From contig JAVVWR010000061.1 in the NCBI GenBank assembly GCA_036652035.1, positions 1 through 17,285 on the forward strand: DNA of 17,285 nucleotides, read 5' to 3'. The translations under genes and the position numbers were made by a program. The DNA is from JAEZVV01 sp036652035 (lineage in GTDB: Bacteria > Pseudomonadota > Gammaproteobacteria > Burkholderiales > Burkholderiaceae_F). Each line of letters opens with the position of its first letter. The first letter of the stretch is position 1. This document shows positions 14,250 through 17,285 of the stretch, piece by piece. The notes beneath the pieces are model-generated. The model was not told the DNA's origin. It searched no databases and saw only the letters and a program-made list of their open reading frames with translations.

Positions 14250-14717
14250 GTGCCGCATGTCCACGATCGCGCGTTCGGGCTGCCCTCAGGGCGCCGTTTA
14301 CGCAAGCCGGCTGAGTTCGCCGCGGTTTTGTCCGCGCGCGGACCTTTGGCGCTTCGCCTGGCGCGACGGTGGTTCTCGATGAACGCCGTTGCTCGTCCAG
14401 CGGAGGCTGGCATTCGTTTCGGCTTTACCGTCGGTAAGCGTAATGCTCGCCGATCGGTGGATCGCATCCTGGTCAAACGCATTTTGCGCGAGTCGGCCCG
14501 TCATGCGGCGCCGCAAGTGCAGGCTATGTGCGCGCAGCACGGGTTGGCGATCGATCTCTCGCTGCGGCTCAAGAGTTCGCTGCCGCGAGCAGGCCGGGAT
14601 ATCGGCCTGGCCGAGTTGAAACAATCGCTGCGTGCCGATGTGGATGCCTTGTTGTCCGATCTTGGTCGCCAATTCGAAAGAATGGCGGCCTCGAATGCGT
14701 CGGCCGCCGATGCTTGA
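14250..14717 (+). CDS. rnpA: Ribonuclease P protein component
   Basis: Basic protein cofactor that helps the RNase P RNA cleave 5' leaders from pre-tRNAs. The RnpA pattern is visible: RLRKPAEFAAVL (residues 16-27), then IRFGFTVGKRNARRSVDRILVKRILRESAR (55-84) read as strand, 'KR-x-A-x-R' and helix, then the C-terminal DIGLAELKQSLRADVDALL. The usual RNR motif (R-N-x-x-K-R) is altered to R72-I-L-V-K76-R77, so the conserved Asn is Ile. The start is GTG 14250-14252, the only in-frame start with room for the N-terminal helix; its ribosome site is weak, so coupling with rpmH is likely. The length of 155 aa exceeds E. coli (119) by tails at both ends. The stop overlaps yidD by 8 bases. Confidence 0.93.
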   Translation: MPHVHDRAFGLPSGRRLRKPAEFAAVLSARGPLALRLARRWFSMNAVARPAEAGIRFGFTVGKRNARRSVDRILVKRILRESARHAAPQVQAMCAQHGLAIDLSLRLKSSLPRAGRDIGLAELKQSLRADVDALLSDLGRQFERMAASNASAADA

Positions 14718-15006
14718 CCGTCTGCTGATAGGCGCGATTCGCGCCTACCGGTTTCTGCTGTCCCCCTGGGTGGGGCATGGCTGCCGCTTCCTGCCGACAT
14801 GTTCGGCCTATTCCATGGAAGCGATCCAGCGCCACGGCGCCTTGCGTGGTGCTTGGATGATGCTGGCCCGCCTGGGTCGTTGCCATCCGTTCGGTGGTAG
14901 CGGCCTTGATCAGGTGCCGGAGCAATTTCGTTGGCGTTGCTGGTGTCATCCCGCCGGCGGCAACGGAAATGCCGAGCGCGCCCGCCTTTTCACCGAACCC
15001 CGTTAG
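14710..15006 (+). CDS. yidD: Membrane protein insertion efficiency factor YidD
   Basis: A small membrane-associated protein of 98 aa thought to assist YidC/Sec-dependent insertion of inner-membrane proteins. The family core is complete: LIGAIRAYRFLLSPWVGHGCRFLPTCSAYS spans residues 6-35, then EAIQRHGALRGAW and RCHPFGGSGLDQVP. Cys25, Cys31 and Cys71 fall in conserved positions. ATG 14710-14712 overlaps the rnpA stop within ATGCTTGA, a sign of translational coupling. The frame is open upstream, but homology begins at MLDRLLIGAIRAYR. yidC follows after 14 bases. Confidence 0.95.
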   Translation: MLDRLLIGAIRAYRFLLSPWVGHGCRFLPTCSAYSMEAIQRHGALRGAWMMLARLGRCHPFGGSGLDQVPEQFRWRCWCHPAGGNGNAERARLFTEPR

Positions 15007-15020
15007 AGAGCACACCCGTC

Positions 15021-16754
15021 ATGGGAAGCGATTTTCAGCGCACCATCCTCTGGGTCTTCTTCGGCATGTCGCTATTCATGCTGTGGGACCGCTGGCAACT
15101 TCATAACGGCCGCCCCTCGGTTTTCGGCGGCCCGCAAGTGACTCAGCAACAGGCCGCGACCCCTACTACTGCAGCGATTCCGGTGGCTGACGGTTCGATC
15201 CCGGCGGCCAGTCAGGCGGGTGCCGCCCCGGTCAACCCGGCCGCGGTTCCGGGCCAGCTTGCGGCTGGTCCGAAGGCCGATCCGGTCGTGATCGACACCG
15301 ACCTGCTGCGCGTCTCGATCGATCCAGAGGGTGCTGTCATGTCGCGCGCCCAGCTGGTTCAGGAGCGCGTCACCCCCGACTGGACCCAGACCGGCCTGAT
15401 CGGTTTGGTCCTGGGCCGCAAGCCGGTCGCCAGTAGCGATGTGGTTCTGCTCGATGTCGAACCCAACCGCGTCTATGTGGCGCAGACGGGTCTGGTCGGC
15501 GGCAATTTCCCGACCCACCGCAGCCCGTTCACGCTGGTCGAAGGTCCGCGCAAGCTCGAAGCTGGCCAAGACAAACTGACGGTCAAGTTCGTATCGGAAG
15601 CGGGTGGTCTCAAGCTCACCAAGAGCTATACCTTTACCCGCGGCCATTACGACGTTCTGGTCTCGCACGAAGTCGGCAACACTGGTGAGGCCGCGGTCAC
15701 GCCGTCGCTGTACTACCAGTTGATGCGCGACGGCAACAAGCCCGATGGCGAGTCCGCGCTCTATTACACCTACACCGGCTCGGCGATCTACACGGAAGAG
15801 AAAAAGTTCCAGAAGATCGACTTCTCCGACATCAGCAAGGGCAAGGTCGACTATCCCAAGTCGGCCGACCAGGGTTGGATCGCGATGATCCAGCACTACT
15901 TCCTGACTGCCTGGGTGCCAACCGAAGGCACTCAGCGCGAGCTCTACACGCGCGAGGTCGATAAGAACCTGTTCGCAGTCGGTTCGATCGTTCCGCTCGC
16001 CAGCATCGCTCCGGGCGCCAGCGTCACCAGCAACGCTCAGCTCTACGTCGGCCCGCAGGATCAGTCGCGTCTGAAGGCCATCGCTCCCGGTCTTGATCTG
16101 GTGGTCGACTACGGCTGGCTGACCTTTCTTGCCAAGCCGATCTATTGGCTGCTGTCCTTCCTGCACAGCATTGTCGGCAACTGGGGCTGGGCGATCGTTC
16201 TGTTGACCGTGTTGGTCAAGGCGGTGCTGTTCCCGCTGTCGGCTGCCGGCTACAAGTCGATGGCGCGCATGAAGGAAGTTGGTCCCCGCATGGTTGCTCT
16301 GCGCGAGAAGTATGGCGAGGACAAGCAGAAGCTCAACATGGCGATGATGGAGCTCTACAAGACCGAGAAGATCAATCCCGTGGGTGGTTGCCTTCCGATC
16401 CTGTTGCAGATCCCGGTCTTCCTGTCGCTCTACTGGGTACTGCTGGCTTCGGTCGAACTGCGCGGCGCGCCGTGGATGCTGTGGGTCACCGACCTGGCCG
16501 CGCCTGATGGCTGGTTCATCCTGCCGGTGCTGATGATGGCCACCATGTGGTTCCAGTACAAGCTCAACCCCACCCCGCCGGATCCCGTCCAGGCCAAGGT
16601 GATGGCGGTGATGCCCTTCATCTTCGGTGTGATGTTCTTCTTCTTCGCGTCGGGTCTGGTGCTGTACTGGCTGACCAACAACATTCTCTCGATCGCGCAG
16701 CAGTGGTACGTCACCAAGCAGATTGAGAACGAGAAGGCGAAACGAGCGGCTTGA
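15021..16754 (+). CDS. yidC: Membrane protein insertase YidC
   Basis: Inner-membrane insertase/chaperone acting alone or with SecYEG. The length is 577 aa (E. coli 548). TM1 is near the N-terminus (TILWVFFGMSLFMLW), followed by an Ala/Pro/Gln-rich linker and the large periplasmic P1 domain to about residue 370. The conserved core then runs as TM2 (WAIVLLTVLVKAVLFPL), the C1 hairpin (MKEVGPRMVALREKYGEDKQ, MMELYKTEKINPVGGCLPIL), TM3 (IPVFLSLYWVLLASVELRGAPW), and TM4-5 (ILPVLMMATMWFQ, MPFIFGVMFFFFASGLVLYWLTNNILS). Lys400 occupies the place of the groove Arg366 of E. coli, as I recall is usual in betaproteobacteria. The frame is open from 14931, but ATG 15021-15023 starts the family sequence. The downstream terminator closes the unit; mnmE, often next, is absent. 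Confidence 0.97.
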   Translation: MGSDFQRTILWVFFGMSLFMLWDRWQLHNGRPSVFGGPQVTQQQAATPTTAAIPVADGSIPAASQAGAAPVNPAAVPGQLAAGPKADPVVIDTDLLRVSIDPEGAVMSRAQLVQERVTPDWTQTGLIGLVLGRKPVASSDVVLLDVEPNRVYVAQTGLVGGNFPTHRSPFTLVEGPRKLEAGQDKLTVKFVSEAGGLKLTKSYTFTRGHYDVLVSHEVGNTGEAAVTPSLYYQLMRDGNKPDGESALYYTYTGSAIYTEEKKFQKIDFSDISKGKVDYPKSADQGWIAMIQHYFLTAWVPTEGTQRELYTREVDKNLFAVGSIVPLASIAPGASVTSNAQLYVGPQDQSRLKAIAPGLDLVVDYGWLTFLAKPIYWLLSFLHSIVGNWGWAIVLLTVLVKAVLFPLSAAGYKSMARMKEVGPRMVALREKYGEDKQKLNMAMMELYKTEKINPVGGCLPILLQIPVFLSLYWVLLASVELRGAPWMLWVTDLAAPDGWFILPVLMMATMWFQYKLNPTPPDPVQAKVMAVMPFIFGVMFFFFASGLVLYWLTNNILSIAQQWYVTKQIENEKAKRAA

Positions 16755-16770
16755 TCGCGCTGTTTTAAAA

Positions 16771-16798
16771 AGGAGGGCCGCGCAAGCGGCCCTTTTTT
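16771..16798. terminator. Bidirectional intrinsic terminator after yidC
   Basis: GGGCCGC-GCAA-GCGGCCC (16775-16792) is followed by six T (16793-16798), with an A-run just before the stem. Reading minus, the stem is followed by CTCCTTTTT, so the convergent small gene can use it too. Confidence 0.9.
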
Positions 16799-17108
16799 AT
16801 TGCGAAGGAGTCTTGGATCGAGGCAGCAGGGCGATCAGCGGCCAGAGCCAGATCGATGCGGTCCACTTGAGCACGCGAGCGGCGTTCATGCCGTCTTGTT
16901 CGCCTTCGCGTGTGCGCATGAAGACAACGATGGCGCCCACCACCACCCACAGCACGAAGCCGCTGTAGACCATGGCACGGGTGTCGTAGTCATCGCCCAG
17001 CTGGGCGGCCACCAGGGCTGCGACGGGAACGGAAAGCACGACCGCCAGCGCTGCGCCGAGCAAGGCGGCACCGGGGTTGGGTTGATTGGAGCGAGGTTGA
17101 AGTGACAT
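16797..17108 (-). CDS. Small predicted inner-membrane protein of unknown function
   Basis: A 103-aa protein that I do not recognise. Three hydrophobic segments are visible: residues about 13-35 (ALLGAALAVVLSVPVAALVAA), 46-64 (MVYSGFVLWVVVGAIVVFM) and 81-96 (KWTASIWLWPLIALLP). A polar N-terminal tail (MSLQPRSNQPNPG) precedes them, an acidic loop (QLGDDYDTR) joins the first two, and a charged loop (RTREGEQDGMN) the last two. ATG 17106-17108 is the only good start and has no obvious ribosome site. Its TAA stop (16797-16799) lies at the foot of the shared terminator, convergent with yidC, a tight but ordinary arrangement. Reality is supported by the membrane pattern and codon-like composition. 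Function is unknown. Confidence 0.7.
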   Translation of the reverse strand: MSLQPRSNQPNPGAALLGAALAVVLSVPVAALVAAQLGDDYDTRAMVYSGFVLWVVVGAIVVFMRTREGEQDGMNAARVLKWTASIWLWPLIALLPRSKTPSQ

Positions 17109-17285
17109 GCCGGCACTCTACCCTTAGACCCTATTCAAGCGCTCGATGCGGATAGGGTTGCGAGCAAGCTCCCACGGTTTGAGTTGAATCTCGGCTCGAT
17201 TTCGCCGCCGATCAGAGTCACGCCCGGGTTCGGATTCTCTTCCGCGATGACGAGGGCGCAAGACTCGTAGCGTCCAAGCGATGGT
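17109..17285. other. Right-end segment, no feature resolved
   Basis: Two minus-strand frames stay open from the window edge: one to a TAA near 17124 (ending WELARNPIRIERLNRV) and one to a TGA near 17140. One may be the 3' end of a gene cut by the edge, but I recognise neither. ACCCTAT (17128-17134) and ATAGGGT (17152-17158) form a 7-bp inverted repeat. Confidence 0.25.

Noticed and set aside
15072..16166. Minus-strand open frame of 364 codons
   Set aside because: Antisense to yidC, Asp/Arg/Val-rich as expected from a GC-rich shadow.
1..17285. CRISPR arrays, insertion sequences, phage genes, tRNA or rRNA
   Set aside because: No spaced direct repeats, transposase-like frames or tRNA-like cloverleafs were seen on either strand by eye.

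Overview
The window is the chromosomal replication-origin region of a GC-rich proteobacterium, most likely a betaproteobacterium of Burkholderiales type. This rests on the order yidC-yidD-rnpA-rpmH // dnaA-dnaN-gyrB and on beta-like YidC, DnaA and GyrB sequences. A run of exactly 100 N at 6780-6879 marks it as a draft or metagenome scaffold. Taxonomy is inferred from remembered family resemblance, not from a search.

Layout. The left part (1-8153) is accessory metabolism, mostly on the minus strand. It holds a DmsA-type molybdoenzyme catalytic subunit cut by the left edge, then a GDT1/TMEM165-family Mn2+ exporter behind a yybP-ykoY manganese riboswitch, and 2,4-dienoyl-CoA reductase (fadH). 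An arginase (rocF) lies divergently on the plus strand. A chorismate-lyase-like gene broken by the assembly gap and a cytosolic-type 5'-nucleotidase follow. The centre (8154-13496) is gyrB, dnaN and dnaA on the minus strand. The 233-bp dnaN/dnaA spacer carries five DnaA boxes, an AT-rich stretch and a DnaA-trio-like run next to dnaN, so it is the best oriC candidate. The 587-bp dnaA/rpmH spacer carries two more boxes, a plausible dnaA promoter with a box over its -35, and a near-consensus promoter pointing at rpmH. The right part (14084-16754) is the plus-strand run rpmH-rnpA-yidD-yidC, closed by a bidirectional terminator. A small minus-strand membrane protein of unknown function ends the identifiable content.

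How it works together. DnaA opens the origin, DnaN is the replication clamp and GyrB removes positive supercoils. RpmH, RnpA, YidD and YidC serve ribosome assembly, tRNA maturation and membrane-protein insertion. Most genes point away from the origin; rocF and the last small gene are exceptions.

I found no CRISPR array, insertion sequence, tRNA or rRNA. The most interesting elements are regulatory: the manganese riboswitch, which shows that the longest open frame of its gene has the wrong start, and the DnaA-trio-like unwinding element that abuts the dnaN ribosome-binding site.
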